Source: Anaerolineae bacterium (GTDB taxonomy: Bacteria > Chloroflexota > Anaerolineae > Anaerolineales > Anaerolineaceae). From it: a stretch of 64,000 nt of DNA. Of the stretch, positions 28,019 to 38,355 are shown piece after piece. Where the stretch lies: the NCBI GenBank assembly GCA_011176685.1, contig DUED01000020.1, positions 1 to 64,000 of the forward strand. Reading direction: 5' to 3'. How positions within the stretch are numbered: the stretch's first letter is position 1; every line of letters begins with the position of its first letter. A program made the translations under genes and the position numbers. The notes under the pieces were generated by a model. It was not told where the DNA came from and did no database searches. It saw only the letters and a program-made list of their open reading frames with translations.

Positions 28019-30103
28019 TCAATCAACAATAAGTTTATGGTAAGTGTATAAATTAAACCCGTTTGTCATAATTACGGGTTCTAATCTGTCCATGAAAATC
28101 CAACCGTAGGGGTCACTTTCAAGAATCATTGATTCTGGTGCATAAACATAATCCATGCCAATCTTATCTAGAAAAAGATATGCCTCAGCTTCCTGCAATA
28201 ATTTGGAATATTCAAACCCGTTTACTAATCCATCTAAGTTAACAATTGCTCGATTCTCACTGAAGTAAGCAATTGCGCCACCGCCTGTCATTCCGATTAT
28301 TGAGCCGGGTTCTGTGTTATGCATAATGAATTCTATCTCTTTACGGTAGCTATGTATTTCATCCAACCCACGTTGATAAGGGAAACTCTGGATCATACTT
28401 AGGGATAAATTTGCGATCAGAATCACACAAAGGACTGCAACACAAAAACGCACCACTTTTTCCCCATGCTTGTTCTGACGAATATTTTGCAACACATACT
28501 CCAATAAAATACTACTAATGATAACCACGAATAGCATTTCACTGGTCCAATACCAATATTTGGCATGCAAATATCCAGTAGCTTTATAAGAAAACATATG
28601 AAACACGCACCCGGTAAAAAAGGGGAGTAAAGCTAATTCATCATGAACCTTTTTCAAATGAGACCGGTGTTTTTGTACCAACCAGAACACAATCCCCCCA
28701 ATCACAACCCAAACTGTAATGCCAAAATCACGTTTGAAATTAGCAAATTGAATCGTTTTTTCTGGAAAGCCCAGCATTCTGGTGATAATATCTGTAAAGA
28801 TATCAACTGGTTTAGTTACCAGCCACCAGGGACCGTTTTTTATTGTCGGATTGAACCAGCTTCCAAGCACCTCATGTAAATGCTTCAAAGGCTTGCCATA
28901 TACTGTCAAAGGTAAAGTACCCCACCAGCGTTTGATTTGACCGCTTACAGGCATAGCAGTGCCTGCGTAACTCTTATTCCAAAGCAAATAAGCGACTAAA
29001 AATAAACCTATCGGAAAATAATAAACAATGGCTGTGTTCAGCCATTGTTTCCAATTTTTCTTTAGGGATATATCTTCTTTCTGACTATGATTACTTAATC
29101 GCATCTTAAGATAATGTATTAGCCGCCAACCAATCAGGAAAATCAATGAGAAACCTAAATCTATAGCAACCACAGAACGGGGGAAACCAAGAAACACATG
29201 CAGAACATCATGAAACAAAAATAATAACAACCCATTCACGACTGAAGCTATGCTGATTGCATACCCTGAACGTAAGAACGACTTTAGAGGAAAACCATTT
29301 GATGTAAATGTATAGCTACCTGCAGCATATAGTAATAAAACCTTCAATGGCATTGAAAGCGCAATGAATAGATAGGCAAAGGGTAGAAAATTAAAAATAT
29401 TATCGGTATTCTGCACTCTTAAATAATAAGCAATCAGTGCTGAAAGGAGTGAGAAAATCAGATCCAGAAGGATTTGCCATCGAAGTGCAGATTTGCGAAA
29501 TACCAACCATATGCCCGCTGCCAATATGAAGAAAATATTATCCAGACGGCCGAACAACGTTAAAACAGCCAAGCCGCTTAGTAATAATACTTTTTTTAAG
29601 TCAATTTTTCCTTCAAAAGATGTCAAAACTGAGAGCATGGTGACTAACAAAAAGGCATTGATACCTGATTCCATCCCCATCATTGTGGTTAATCCATGGA
29701 TAGCTGGAGTGAACATCCAGAAGATCGCTATCATCCAGCCAGCTTCTAGGGATAGTTTTTTAGAAAGCAGCCGATAAAGCAAAATCCCCGTGCCAATATT
29801 GAAAAAAGCCTGTACCATTACCAGAACACGAAGGGGTAAGACAAGGTCCACGCGCGCCAATGCAAAGACAGGTACACAAATGAGCATCCATAGTGGATGA
29901 AACCCATTGGTGGCACTGATGCCGTCAAAGGTGATACCTTTACTCTCAGCGATATTACGGGCAATCACAAAATAATAAAAGGCATCATCAGTCTGATACC
30001 AATTAAGCAAACTGGCTTCAGGGGAAAGCGCCACATATAAATGCAGTACTAGCGTAAATATAATTATTAGCAGTTCAAAGGGGATTCGCTTTTTTCTAGT
30101 CAT
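28019..30103 (-). CDS. GT39-like membrane glycosyltransferase or related protein
   Basis: A 694-residue membrane protein with about twelve helices. Near the N-terminus the loop LLNWYQTDDAFYYFVIARN carries the DD pair expected of GT-C glycosyltransferases that use polyprenyl-phosphate sugars, and is followed by GITFDGISATNGFHPLW. The C-terminal 90 residues form a soluble domain (TEPGSIIGMTGGGAIAYF, IVNLDGLVNGFEY) common in this class. Donor and acceptor are unknown. A GATAAT box lies 5 bases before the ATG. It lies upstream of the alpha-galactosidase on the same strand, 49 bases away. Confidence 0.72.
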   Translation of the reverse strand: MTRKKRIPFELLIIIFTLVLHLYVALSPEASLLNWYQTDDAFYYFVIARNIAESKGITFDGISATNGFHPLWMLICVPVFALARVDLVLPLRVLVMVQAFFNIGTGILLYRLLSKKLSLEAGWMIAIFWMFTPAIHGLTTMMGMESGINAFLLVTMLSVLTSFEGKIDLKKVLLLSGLAVLTLFGRLDNIFFILAAGIWLVFRKSALRWQILLDLIFSLLSALIAYYLRVQNTDNIFNFLPFAYLFIALSMPLKVLLLYAAGSYTFTSNGFPLKSFLRSGYAISIASVVNGLLLFLFHDVLHVFLGFPRSVVAIDLGFSLIFLIGWRLIHYLKMRLSNHSQKEDISLKKNWKQWLNTAIVYYFPIGLFLVAYLLWNKSYAGTAMPVSGQIKRWWGTLPLTVYGKPLKHLHEVLGSWFNPTIKNGPWWLVTKPVDIFTDIITRMLGFPEKTIQFANFKRDFGITVWVVIGGIVFWLVQKHRSHLKKVHDELALLPFFTGCVFHMFSYKATGYLHAKYWYWTSEMLFVVIISSILLEYVLQNIRQNKHGEKVVRFCVAVLCVILIANLSLSMIQSFPYQRGLDEIHSYRKEIEFIMHNTEPGSIIGMTGGGAIAYFSENRAIVNLDGLVNGFEYSKLLQEAEAYLFLDKIGMDYVYAPESMILESDPYGWIFMDRLEPVIMTNGFNLYTYHKLIVD

Positions 30104-30204
30104 AGGATATTATCATGTTTATTGAATTTGATGCAGAGTATTATAGCCGATGGTTAATCCAAGCAAATTCTAACAAACAGATGGCTCAAACCTTCTATAC
30201 ACCG

Positions 30205-30272
30205 ATCTTCCCTATCCTCTTCCTGAAAGGGGGATGAATAATCGTATGGATGGGTTTAAAACCAACCCATAC
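30205..30272. other. Intergenic stretch with an imperfect hairpin
   Basis: Between the GT39-like gene and the formate-THF ligase stop lies 173 bases without a gene. GTATGGATGGG near 30243 can pair with CCCATAC near 30265 around a TTTAAAAC loop. There is no T run, so termination is uncertain. Confidence 0.3.
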
Positions 30273-30276
30273 ACAA

Positions 30277-32205
30277 TTATGATAAACCTAAGACCTGCCC
30301 TGTATTAGGGTCAATATCGATTTCCATAAAAGCCGGGCGAGTAGGCAAACCGGGCATGGTGCTGATCTCTCCCAGCACTGGATAAATAAAGCCCGCTCCC
30401 ACTGATGCGCGTACATCGTGAATGGGAATGCGGAAGCCCTTGGGTACACCCTTCACTGCGGGGTCGTGGCTTAAGCTAAGGTGAGTCTTCGCCATACAGA
30501 TAGGTAGTTTATCAAATCCCAGGCGGTTATATTCTTCTATGCGTGCTTCCGCATCAGGTTCATAATCTACACCATCTGCGCCATATATTTCAACAGCAAT
30601 AGTCTCTATCTTTTTCTTAATTGGCCAATCGAGCGGATAAAGCAACCGGAAATGAGATGATTTTTCTGCAGCTTTCACAATTGCTTTTGCCAAGTCAACC
30701 GCTCCCTCACCTCCAAGCTCCCAGTGACAGCATACTACCGCATCTAAGGCACCACCTTCATCTACGGCAACCTTGCGTATAAATTCCAACTCCGCATCCG
30801 TATCCTTGTTAAAACGGTTAATTGCCACAACCACTGGAACACCAAATATTTTTGTAATTTTTATATGATGCAGCATGTTCTTCACACCTTCACGCAGCAG
30901 GTCCAGATTCTCGCTTGTGTAAACCTCATCTAGAGGTTGGCCCGCTCTTACAGCAGGTCCTCCACCATGCATTTTCAGCGCACGCATGGTTACCACCATG
31001 ACCACCGCATTGGGAACCAAGCCAGAATATCTGCACTTGATATCAAAAAATTTCTCCATGCCCATATCAGAGCCGAAACCCGATTCTGTCACAACATAAT
31101 CAGCCAATTTCAACCCGATTTTATCAGCCAGGACAGAACTGTTACCATGGGCAATATTGGCAAACGGTCCTGCGTGTACGAAGACCGGCGTGCCTTCCAA
31201 CGTCTGCATCAGCGTGGGTTTAATAGCGTCTTTCATTAATACTGTTAAAGCGCCAGCCACTCCCAGGTCATCTGCTGTAATAGTTTCACCACTGCGGCTG
31301 AGTGCAACAACCATTTCCCCTAAGCGACGGCGCATATCTACTAGATCTGTGGTGAGTGCCAATACTGCCATGATCTCACTGGCAACTGTGATATAAAACC
31401 CGGACTCACGCGTGATACCTTTCTCTCTTGGGCCCTTGCCAATAGTGATGCCGCGCAAAAAACGGTCGTTTGTATCAATTCCTCGCATCCAGGTGACTGT
31501 TGCCGGATCAATATCCAGACGAATCAGCTGTCGCCGTTTTCCTTCTGTTAATCCATCCGGGTCATCTTTACTGATCCCCAGTTTATGTAACCGGCCTAGC
31601 ATGCCGCGAGCGAAATGACGTCTACCTTTCTTGTCAACTGGAAATAAGCGGCGAAAGAGTGCTTCATCGCTCTGTCTAGTTTCATGAAAGATGCGCGTAT
31701 CAATAGCCGCCGCTAGTAAATTATTGGCAGCAGTGATAGCGTGGATATCGCCAGTGAGGTGCAGGTTAAGATCCTCCATTGGAACAACCTGGCTGTAACC
31801 ACCTCCGGCTGCCCCACCCTTAATGCCAAAAGTCGGACCCTGGCTGGGCTGGCGGATGCAGGTCATCACCCGGTAGCCCAAGTGAGCGCCAAGCGCTTGA
31901 CTCAAGCCCACCGTAGTTGTAGTTTTCCCTTCGCCCAATGGTGTGGGAGTAATAGCTGTTACGTCGATATATTTACCATCTGGAACATGGCTTAATCGCT
32001 TCAGAACTTCTAATCTAACTTTTGCTTTATACGGTCCAAATAATTCAATTTCGTGCGGAAGCAACCCTATTTCCTCAGCAACTTGCTTAATAGGTTTTAG
32101 CTGCGCGCCCTGTGCAATGACAATATCTGGCGGAACTGGTTTCTGCCTTTTAAGTTGTATCGGAGTAAAGGGTTTTCTTTTGGTTAAATTTTGTTCCTTC
32201 AACAT
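30277..32205 (-). CDS. fhs: Formate--tetrahydrofolate ligase
   Basis: A 642-residue enzyme that makes 10-formyl-THF from formate, THF and ATP, the entry of formate into the methyl branch of the Wood-Ljungdahl pathway and of C1 metabolism. The ATP loop is [18 protein letters not shown] near residue 75; then [47 protein letters not shown] and [10 protein letters not shown]. The length is that of the longer form related to the C-terminal part of C1-THF synthase, not the 555-residue acetogen form. Start 32205 follows AAAGGATGG; an in-frame ATG at 32235 is possible. Confidence 0.93.
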   Translation of the reverse strand: MLKEQNLTKRKPFTPIQLKRQKPVPPDIVIAQGAQLKPIKQVAEEIGLLPHEIELFGPYKAKVRLEVLKRLSHVPDGKYIDVTAITPTPLGEGKTTTTVGLSQALGAHLGYRVMTCIRQPSQGPTFGIKGGAAGGGYSQVVPMEDLNLHLTGDIHAITAANNLLAAAIDTRIFHETRQSDEALFRRLFPVDKKGRRHFARGMLGRLHKLGISKDDPDGLTEGKRRQLIRLDIDPATVTWMRGIDTNDRFLRGITIGKGPREKGITRESGFYITVASEIMAVLALTTDLVDMRRRLGEMVVALSRSGETITADDLGVAGALTVLMKDAIKPTLMQTLEGTPVFVHAGPFANIAHGNSSVLADKIGLKLADYVVTESGFGSDMGMEKFFDIKCRYSGLVPNAVVMVVTMRALKMHGGGPAVRAGQPLDEVYTSENLDLLREGVKNMLHHIKITKIFGVPVVVAINRFNKDTDAELEFIRKVAVDEGGALDAVVCCHWELGGEGAVDLAKAIVKAAEKSSHFRLLYPLDWPIKKKIETIAVEIYGADGVDYEPDAEARIEEYNRLGFDKLPICMAKTHLSLSHDPAVKGVPKGFRIPIHDVRASVGAGFIYPVLGEISTMPGLPTRPAFMEIDIDPNTGQVLGLS

Positions 32206-32258
32206 ACAACACCATCCTTTGAATTTTTTGCGCATTTCCTTTTCTAATTAATTCAGCT

Positions 32259-33525
32259 TTACTCGACTATCTGAACCTGATCTTTCTGCTGTATCAGATT
32301 TTTAAAACGCTCACCAATACGAGCATGTAGCATTAGGTAGCCAAGTGCAGCAACAATGCAAATAATTCCACCTACACACCAAACCCAGTTGGGATCAGTA
32401 TTATCAATGACCCATACATCAGCCAATGGGCCTATTGCCATTGCAATCCTCCACCGTAAACCGAAGACTGCTATATATCTTTCCTGCATTTCTTCTGGCG
32501 CGATTGTTACCATCAGCGATTGACAAACTGTGGTATTTATCATTTCTCCAGCAGTTATTATACCCATTGCAAGAAGGAATAGCTCTAAAGAGGAGACAAA
32601 GCTGCACATCCCAAACCCAATGGAATAAAAAGTATTAACGACCATTATCACAAGCAAAGGGGGATAGCCAGACCTTTTTCTGGTCATCCAAAACTGAAAC
32701 AGTACAACCAAAACAGCATTCAGACTGAGAATAAATCCATACACATGTGGATATATATGGTGAAAACCACGCAAGAAAAAAGAAAGAATATTATTCATCT
32801 GCATATAGACAATAGCTATAAGGTTAACAAGTGCCAAAAAACCATGAAAATCTTATCCGACAAAAATACTTTATAATTCACAATCGTTTTTATTAAGCCC
32901 TGCTGCCGTTTTCATTAGAAAATTCTGGTTTTGTTTCCGGCAAAGTGAAATGCACTATCCCGGTAGTAATTGTGCTGGAGAGCATCTAAAATGAACAGCA
33001 GCAGGTAAGAAATTCCTACCAGCAATTCACCTAATACTGGACAATTAACCCATGTAATATTAGACGAAACCCGTAGAACGCCAAAACCTATCGTGCGTTT
33101 TTCTTCCAGCAGCAAATCCGCCACCATAGCACCCTGCACTGGACCGTCTGCTTCTGCCAGCAACCCCACCTATACAATGATAACGGCTAAAGTCCGCAAA
33201 TCTCCACCAATACCATTAATATTCTGCTAGTTGCGCATAGAACCAGGCCATAGACAATCATATTCTTGTGCCCAAACTTATCTGTTAGTGCTCCCCCGAT
33301 CATACTGCTTACCATGCTGGAAAGAGACCAAGGGCCAACAATAATCCTATTTTTGTCATGCTCACATTAAAATATTGGGCGATATAAGGAAGAATTTGGA
33401 AATATCATCAAACCACCCAGCCGGTCGATGAAGGTCGCAACCTCCAAAATTCGGAAGCTGCGAGGAAACTCAGAACTAAGTGATTTTATTTTATTGAGCA
33501 AACCAATTTCCCAAATACAAATCAA
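32259..33525 (-). pseudogene. MFS transporter, broken by several frame changes
   Basis: Three pieces in different frames reconstruct one major-facilitator protein. Near 33420-33500: SFRILEVATFIDRLGG. At 32915-33169: GPVQGAMVADLLLEEKRTIGF and SYLLLFILDA. At 32259-32837: the complete C-terminal half, with NAVLVVLFQFWMTRKR and ALGYLMLHARIGERF. The part around 33170-33380 reads MTKIGLLLALWSLSS and DKFGHKNMIVYG only with frame changes. At least three lesions are present, so it is a true pseudogene. Its C-terminal half resembles the MFS fragment at 42504-42906. Confidence 0.8.
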
Positions 33526-33556
33526 GGAAACAAGAACTACAAATATTAATGATAAA

Positions 33557-33585
33557 TTACCCTGATGATAAGCTTAGGATATAAT
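33557..33585 (+). promoter_or_regulatory. Promoter of the selA operon, near leaderless
   Basis: A consensus TATAAT (33580-33585) lies 8 bases before the ATG at 33594; a weak -35 (TTACCC) is 17 bases further up. No ribosome site is present. Confidence 0.5.
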
Positions 33586-33593
33586 CATTCATC

Positions 33594-34001
33594 ATGGCGA
33601 AAAACCATTTTCCGTCGCTGCAAAAAGTGCTGCTGACCAGCCTAATTCTGGTTATCCTGGGAATTGGCGGTATTGCAGGATTAGTATTTTTTACTCTACC
33701 AACAATCTGGCCACGTTGGCTAATTTTCTTTTTCCTTACCCTTGGAGCAACGGGGCTTTCACTCCCTTTTATTTATGTTCTTCAGCGCCGCATCTCTGAA
33801 AGCGGTTTTACCGAGGGCGTACTCATCCGCGAAGCCTTGCTGTGCGCTATTTATATTGACTTATTAATTTGGCTGCAATTAGGAAGGGTTTTGAATTCCC
33901 TGATTGCTCTAATATTAGCAGGCGGTTTCTTGCTGTTTGAATTCTTTTTAAGCATTAGTGAGCGTGTAATTTTTCAGCCAAGAAAAAACTTACATGAATA
34001 A
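33594..34001 (+). CDS. Small membrane protein upstream of selA
   Basis: A 135-residue protein with four hydrophobic helices (near residues 14-36, 40-62, 78-95 and 98-120) and a C-terminal basic tail. I do not recognise it. Its last 8 bases overlap the selA start, so the two are translationally coupled and expressed together. This coupling is the only hint to its role. It appears to be read from a leaderless promoter. Confidence 0.6.
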   Translation: MAKNHFPSLQKVLLTSLILVILGIGGIAGLVFFTLPTIWPRWLIFFFLTLGATGLSLPFIYVLQRRISESGFTEGVLIREALLCAIYIDLLIWLQLGRVLNSLIALILAGGFLLFEFFLSISERVIFQPRKNLHE

Positions 34002-35352
34002 GTACCAGGATCTGCCCTCTGTTGACGCACTGCTTAAACATTCCGGCGCACAAAAATTAATATCAAAAGCCGGGAGAGAACTGGTTATTCAATTGATCCG
34101 CAAGGTACTGCAGGATGCACGAGTAGCATTCAAACATGAAAAAAACCTCCCAACTAATGATGAAATCATCCAGCGCACCCATGAACTGTTAAAGAACTGG
34201 CTATCCCCAACTCTCGTGTCAGTAATAAATGCAACTGGTGTTATTCTTCATACAAACTTGGGGCGTGCCCCGCTCAGTCAGGCGACCATACAAGCCATGC
34301 ATGAGATTACCAGTGGTTACAGCAACCTGGAATTTGACCTAAGAAAAGGGCGTCGTGGAAAACGCAGCATCCATCCAGAGCAAATTCTCAAGCGCCTGAT
34401 CAGCGTAGAGAGTGCATTAGTGGTAAACAACAACGCTGCAGCTGTTCTGTTGGTGCTCAGTGCATTAGCCCGGCGTCAGCATGTGATCATTTCGCGAACG
34501 CAGCTCATAGAAATTGGTGGGGGTTTTCGAGTACCAGACGTAATGCGACAGTCAGGTGCCAAGCTGGTAAGCATCGGCACTACCAACCGAGTACATCTAC
34601 ATGATTACGAAACTGCACTACGCGAACCAGCCGCGCTGGTGCTGTGTGCACATCACTCCAATTTCCGCATCATCGGTTTCGCCAGCGAACCCCCACTTAA
34701 AGAAATCACCTCCCTAGCTCATCAAGCTGGCATCCCTATAGTTCACGACCTGGGTTCCGGCGCACTGTTGGATACAGAACAATACGGCTTAGCTCATGAA
34801 CCAACCGTGCAGGAATCTTTGAAAGCAGGTGCGGATATAATTTGCTTTTCTGGCGATAAACTGCTGGGCGGCCCACAAGCCGGCATCATCGTCGGTAAAG
34901 CAGAATATCTCTCAAAAATCAAAAAGCATCCTCTAGCACGTGCAGTACGTGCAGACAAGCTCTGTCTGGCAGGTATTACTGCTACACTTTTTCATTATCT
35001 CAAGGGTGAAGCTTTACAAAAACTTCCAGTATGGCACATGATTTCCACAACCAAAGCTGAGATAAACAGGCGCGCGCAGAATTGGAAAAAGATGCTTGGC
35101 GCTGGTGAACTGATCAAAGGGGAATCCAAGGTTGGCGGTGGAAGCTTACCCGGTGAATCCCTACAGACAACACTGCTCGCCCTGTCTGTACGGAAACCCA
35201 ACTATTTCATGGCAAAGCTGCGTGCGCAACCCGCACCTGTGATTGCCAGAGTCGAGAATGACCTAGTTGTATTTGACCCGCGCACAGTGCTACCCGAACA
35301 AGAAGAAATCTTGATAGAAAAAATCCGATCATTATTGAACGAGGTGAAATAA
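33994..35352 (+). CDS. selA: L-seryl-tRNA(Sec) selenium transferase
   Basis: A 452-residue PLP enzyme converting seryl-tRNA(Sec) to selenocysteinyl-tRNA(Sec) with selenophosphate. Motifs: LPSVDALLKH at the start, NATGVILHTNLGRAPLS, GYSNLEFDLRKGRRG, VNNNAAAVLLVL, ELIEIGGGFRVPD-type segment and the PLP lysine in FSGDKLLGGPQAG near residue 289. Length is normal for the bacterial enzyme. selB, selD and tRNA(Sec) are not in the window, although selA and selB are often adjacent. Its presence implies selenoproteins such as formate dehydrogenase elsewhere in the genome. Confidence 0.93.
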   Translation: MNKYQDLPSVDALLKHSGAQKLISKAGRELVIQLIRKVLQDARVAFKHEKNLPTNDEIIQRTHELLKNWLSPTLVSVINATGVILHTNLGRAPLSQATIQAMHEITSGYSNLEFDLRKGRRGKRSIHPEQILKRLISVESALVVNNNAAAVLLVLSALARRQHVIISRTQLIEIGGGFRVPDVMRQSGAKLVSIGTTNRVHLHDYETALREPAALVLCAHHSNFRIIGFASEPPLKEITSLAHQAGIPIVHDLGSGALLDTEQYGLAHEPTVQESLKAGADIICFSGDKLLGGPQAGIIVGKAEYLSKIKKHPLARAVRADKLCLAGITATLFHYLKGEALQKLPVWHMISTTKAEINRRAQNWKKMLGAGELIKGESKVGGGSLPGESLQTTLLALSVRKPNYFMAKLRAQPAPVIARVENDLVVFDPRTVLPEQEEILIEKIRSLLNEVK

Positions 35353-35394
35353 AATTATTTCAACGAACTCCACAAATCCAAAGGATATCCCTGA

Positions 35395-36633
35395 ATGAAA
35401 ACTGACATTGACCGATTAATGCAAGAAGAAAACATCGACGTCCTATGGGTTACTGGGTCGATGATGAATAACCCGGATATGGTGTATTTCACCGGTATTC
35501 ATAATGCAAGTACTATTAATCTTTTCAAATTGAGGGATAAGCCACCAATAATTTTTCATGATAATTTCGAACGCGATGAGGTAGCAAAATCTGGCCTAAA
35601 AACCCAATCCTATATTGACAAATTCCCTTTTGATAAATATCTAAAGGAAGCCAGGGGTAATGTCCTTAAAGCATATTCAACATGGTTTAAAGCTTTTTTC
35701 ATTGAGACATGTATCACAAGTAGCAGAGTAGCTATTTTCGGAAAAAAAGACATCAGCTACACATATGCCATAATAAAGGCTCTGAAGAGAGAACTGCCGC
35801 AGGTTGAATTCATAGGATATTTCAAAGATAGTTTGCTTAAGCAAGCACGTATGACGAAGAGTCAAGCGGAAGTTGAACAAATCCGCCAAATGGGAAATGT
35901 TACCACTCAGATTGTAGCCAAGGTGGCTAATTTGCTCAGCAACCAAAAAGTAAAAGATAATAAGCTGGTTAATAAAGGAGGCCATCCCATAACAGTAAAG
36001 GAAATAAAAAAGCTTATCCGCCTGTGGTTGGTAGAGCGCGGCGCAGATAACCCGGAAGGTACTATCTTCGCTATCGGACACGATGCCGGCGTACCACACA
36101 ACGCTGGCGACCCGAATGGTTTTCTGGAACTTGGCAAGCCCATCGTATTTGATATTTTCCCTTGCGAAGCCGGCGGTGGCTATTTCTACGACTTCACCCG
36201 TACCTGGTGTCTGGGTTACGCTACTGATGAAGTACAAAAACTGCACGCTCAGGTTCTGAAGGTGCATCATAAAATCATAAGCGAACTAAGACCCAATCGC
36301 CCCTTTAGGGATTTCCAGAAACGCGCCAGTGAATTGTTTACCAAAATGGGCCATGTTACGATTGAAAAACAATTTAATGTAACTGAAGGATATATTCACT
36401 GTATAGGGCATGGATTAGGATTAAATGTGCATGAAAACCCATTCAGTGGTATCTCTGCGGGTGAAAGGGATATACTCACCCCCGGAATAGTGTTCACCAT
36501 CGAGCCCGGGTTATATTACCCATCCAAGAATATAGGTGTGCGAATCGAAGATACAATATACTTGAATCCTCAGGGAAAATTTGAGATCCTGGCAGATTAT
36601 CCTTATGACTTGGTGATACCAGTAAAAAATTAA
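35395..36633 (+). CDS. M24-family metallopeptidase (Xaa-Pro peptidase-like)
   Basis: A 412-residue soluble protein. The N-terminal creatinase-like domain (residues 1-160) precedes the pita-bread catalytic domain. Metal ligands: Asp in FDIFPCEAGGG and DFTRTW, His in GHGLGLNVHENP, Glu in FTIEPGLYYP and Glu in VRIEDTIYL. Enzymes of this group remove N-terminal residues before proline using two Mn or Co ions; creatinase-like activities also occur. AAAGGATAT precedes the start. It lies 42 bases after selA and 11 bases before tsaD, so the three probably share a transcript. Confidence 0.88.
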   Translation: MKTDIDRLMQEENIDVLWVTGSMMNNPDMVYFTGIHNASTINLFKLRDKPPIIFHDNFERDEVAKSGLKTQSYIDKFPFDKYLKEARGNVLKAYSTWFKAFFIETCITSSRVAIFGKKDISYTYAIIKALKRELPQVEFIGYFKDSLLKQARMTKSQAEVEQIRQMGNVTTQIVAKVANLLSNQKVKDNKLVNKGGHPITVKEIKKLIRLWLVERGADNPEGTIFAIGHDAGVPHNAGDPNGFLELGKPIVFDIFPCEAGGGYFYDFTRTWCLGYATDEVQKLHAQVLKVHHKIISELRPNRPFRDFQKRASELFTKMGHVTIEKQFNVTEGYIHCIGHGLGLNVHENPFSGISAGERDILTPGIVFTIEPGLYYPSKNIGVRIEDTIYLNPQGKFEILADYPYDLVIPVKN

Positions 36634-36644
36634 TCTTTCAAGAT

Positions 36645-37688
36645 ATGTCAGAAACAAAAATTAAAAAGAAACCATCCATACGTATCTTAGGGATCGAAAC
36701 CTCCTGTGATGAAACCGCTGCTGCAGTAGTCCAGAACGGCAATAAAGTCCTCTCCAATGTAATCGCATCACAGGTAGAGCTACATGCTCAGTACGGCGGT
36801 GTATTTCCGGAAGTGGCTTCGAGACAGCATGTCAAGGTTATTTATGCAGTGGTGGAGCAAGCTCTGAAAGAAGCTCATCTCGACTTAAAGGAGCTGGACG
36901 CCATCGCTGTAACGCGTGGACCAGGTTTAGCGGGTTCACTGGTTGTAGGGATGAACATTGCAAAAGCTCTGTCAATGAGCAGCGGCTTATCGCTGATCGG
37001 TATCAACCATCTGGAAGGCCACATATACTCCGCCTGGATTCATCTCGATAAGAAAGATAAACAAAAAAAGCCGCAATTCCCGCTATTAGCCCTGATTGTT
37101 TCTGGCGGCCACACGACACTAATCATGATGGAGGAGCACCTGCAGTACCAGCAGTTAGGGGGCACGCTGGATGACGCCGCTGGTGAGGCATTTGATAAAG
37201 TGGCACGCTTGCTTGGTCTTTCCTACCCTGGTGGTCCAGCTATTCAAAAAGCGGCAGAGACTGGCAACTCACTATCATTTAATTTCCCACGCGCCTGGCT
37301 TGATGGCAGCTGGAATTTTTCCTTCAGCGGTCTCAAGACCGCTGTAAGGCGCACCCTACAAGAACTACAAGCAGAAGGCAAAGCAATCAAAGTAAATAAC
37401 CTTGCCGCCAGTTTCCAGGCAGCAGTAGTAGATGTGTTAGCAACCAAGACCTTACTGGCAGCCAGACACTTCAAAGCCAGAGACATCCTGGTGGCAGGAG
37501 GTGTTTCTGCCAACCGTACTCTGCGTAAAGCATTCCTAAAGCAAAAGGAGTTCACCGTGCACTTCCCGCCCCTTTCTCTATGTACTGATAATGCTGTAAT
37601 GATCGCCGCCGCTGGCTATTACCACCACTTGCAAGGAGCACATGATGAGCTAGATATGGATGTGCTGCCTAACTGGCCACTCACCTGA
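36645..37688 (+). CDS. tsaD: tRNA N6-adenosine threonylcarbamoyltransferase
   Basis: A 347-residue enzyme completing t6A37 synthesis on tRNAs reading ANN codons, together with TsaB and TsaE. Motifs: LGIETSCDETAAAVV, PEVASRQHV, TRGPGLAGSLVVG, the metal motif NHLEGHIYSAW near residue 121, VSGGHTTLI, GEAFDKVARLLGL and VAGGVSANRTLR. The length is normal. TrmO (21254), which modifies the product on tRNA-Thr, is also in the window. Confidence 0.95.
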   Translation: MSETKIKKKPSIRILGIETSCDETAAAVVQNGNKVLSNVIASQVELHAQYGGVFPEVASRQHVKVIYAVVEQALKEAHLDLKELDAIAVTRGPGLAGSLVVGMNIAKALSMSSGLSLIGINHLEGHIYSAWIHLDKKDKQKKPQFPLLALIVSGGHTTLIMMEEHLQYQQLGGTLDDAAGEAFDKVARLLGLSYPGGPAIQKAAETGNSLSFNFPRAWLDGSWNFSFSGLKTAVRRTLQELQAEGKAIKVNNLAASFQAAVVDVLATKTLLAARHFKARDILVAGGVSANRTLRKAFLKQKEFTVHFPPLSLCTDNAVMIAAAGYYHHLQGAHDELDMDVLPNWPLT

Positions 37689-37697
37689 GTTCATCCG

Positions 37698-37900
37698 ATG
37701 GTGCAAGGAAAAAAGGAAAAACTGAAAATACGAATAAAAGGAAAGAACTCACTACTAAAATTAATCCTCGTCAAAAAGCAGGCCGAATAGCGCCAGGCGC
37801 ACCCTGCCCTAAATGTGGACAAGGAAAGCTGGAATACAACGGTATACTCAATTTAGCCTGTGCAATCTGTGGGTATGAAAATTGCGGAGGAATTACATGA
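37698..37900 (+). pseudogene. Small zinc-ribbon protein needing a -1 frame change
   Basis: From 37697 the minus-1 frame encodes a Lys/Arg-rich linker then a zinc ribbon with two cysteine pairs, CPKCGQGKLEYNG and CAICGYENCGG, ending at TGA 37898-37900. That frame has no ATG, GTG or TTG. The only plausible ATG (37698) is in the next frame and stops at 37790. The two frames meet at A-AAA-AAG (37709-37715), in the right register for -1 slippage, giving about 67 residues. Alternatives are an unusual start codon or a base-count error in the A run. The ribbon resembles the C-terminal topoisomerase I-type fingers. It follows tsaD by 9 bases. Confidence 0.55.
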
Positions 37901-37944
37901 TAAACCATAATAATCCCCAGGTAGGATAGTTTAAGGAGCAAAGT

Positions 37945-38355
37945 ATGGAAGCAAAAGTAATCTGGAAAGGACGTATGAGCTTTAATGGCTCAGCCGACAG
38001 CGACTTCACCGTTCCTTTGGGCAGCTCGCCTTCCGTTGGTGGTGACGATGATGGTTTCCGCCCTATGGAATTGTTGGCGATTGGGCTGGCTGGTTGCACT
38101 GCCATGGATGTGATTTCTATTCTGCAAAAGAAACGACAGGATGTAGAGAGCTTTGCGGTGCGTGTACACGCCGAAAACGCAGGGGAGCACCCCAAGGTGT
38201 TCACCCACTTGACAATTGAATACCTGCTTAGCGGCAAGAATTTGGATCGCCAGGCAGTAGAGCGTGCTGTGCAACTCTCAGAAGCAAAATACTGCCCAGC
38301 TCAAGCCATGTTCAAGCAGATCGCTCCGATTGACCTGAAGATCACCATTAAGTAA
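37945..38355 (+). CDS. OsmC-family protein
   Basis: A 136-residue protein of the OsmC/Ohr fold. The two redox cysteines are seen in LAIGLAGCTAMDVISIL near residue 51 and AKYCPAQAMF near 113, in a frame typical of OsmC-like (YhfA type) members. Characterised relatives reduce organic hydroperoxides; YhfA-type members have no proven role. TAAGGAGC lies 8 bases before the ATG. Confidence 0.88.
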   Translation: MEAKVIWKGRMSFNGSADSDFTVPLGSSPSVGGDDDGFRPMELLAIGLAGCTAMDVISILQKKRQDVESFAVRVHAENAGEHPKVFTHLTIEYLLSGKNLDRQAVERAVQLSEAKYCPAQAMFKQIAPIDLKITIK

